A stretch of 64,000 nt of DNA from Pleurostoma richardsiae (Eukaryota > Ascomycota > Sordariomycetes > Calosphaeriales > Pleurostomataceae). The position numbers and the translations under genes are program-made. Where the stretch lies: the NCBI GenBank assembly GCA_030052745.1, contig JANBVO010000003.1, positions 2,108,001 through 2,172,000 of the forward strand, written 5' to 3'. Every line of letters starts with the position of its first letter. Position 1 is the stretch's first letter. The notes below the pieces were generated by a model. It made no database searches. It worked only from the letters and a program-made list of their open reading frames with translations, and was not told the DNA's origin. Of the stretch, positions 63,914 through 64,000 are shown piece by piece.

Positions 63914-64000
63914 TGTGACGAATCCCCTGCCTCGTTATCCCAGAGTCTGCGAAATGTAGATCCAGGTGCCTAGCTTTCTTTTTTGCCGGCCCTCCGAGAC

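Overview
The window looks like nuclear DNA of a filamentous ascomycete (Pezizomycotina). Genes carry short introns, almost all 44-80 nt, with GT/AG ends and CTAAC/CTGAC-type branch points. The families are typical of that group: a HET-NB-ARC-TPR receptor, FTA2-like and small protein kinases, a FRE-type reductase, patatin/RING, JmjC, F-box and many fungus-only unknowns. I could not settle class or species. I saw no tRNA, rRNA or CRISPR array. In most spliced genes below, the frames on either side of each intron join exactly and total length is a multiple of three, which is the main support for the models.

Layout. 0-9 kb: a partial gene cut by the left edge, an uncharacterised three-exon gene, a possible PD-(D/E)XK-like protein, the first of three helical/acidic paralogues, a SUR7/PalI-like membrane protein, and a 5'-truncated LINE inserted in a decayed family gene. 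9.5-12.5 kb: an NLR-type receptor with near-identical TPR units and an assembly gap. 13-26.5 kb: the other two helical paralogues, a zinc-finger/JmjC protein with a 19-bp GACGTC repeat upstream, several small coiled-coil or disordered proteins, a GPI-anchor candidate, a MADS-like protein and an F-box protein. 27.9-39.6 kb: a RING/patatin protein that has lost its nucleophile, a MADS-like gene divergent from a ferric reductase with a coiled-coil insert, a very charged repeat protein, a Ser/Pro-rich protein and a divergent sirtuin.

40-50.9 kb looks dynamic. It holds a degenerate minisatellite, two paralogous small genes plus a third broken copy, a decayed C-terminal fragment resembling DUF3435/FluG proteins, a divergent FTA2-like/kinase pair, a repeat-rich ankyrin protein with no receptor core, a decayed phosphotransferase gene and a frame-shifted unknown. 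52-64 kb: a C2H2 protein overlapping an antisense gene, a palindromic repeat cluster, a pair of convergent genes sharing one CTAG as both stop codons, and two multi-span membrane proteins.

There is no obvious biosynthetic cluster or single operon-like system. The common thread is accessory-genome content: receptors or receptor parts with homogenised repeats, kinase-like genes, expanded unknown families and decayed copies. The best candidates for something undescribed are the three-member helical family (4.6, 13.1 and 25.7 kb), the pseudo-patatin RING protein, and the duplicated small-protein family whose third copy lies against a DUF3435-like relic.
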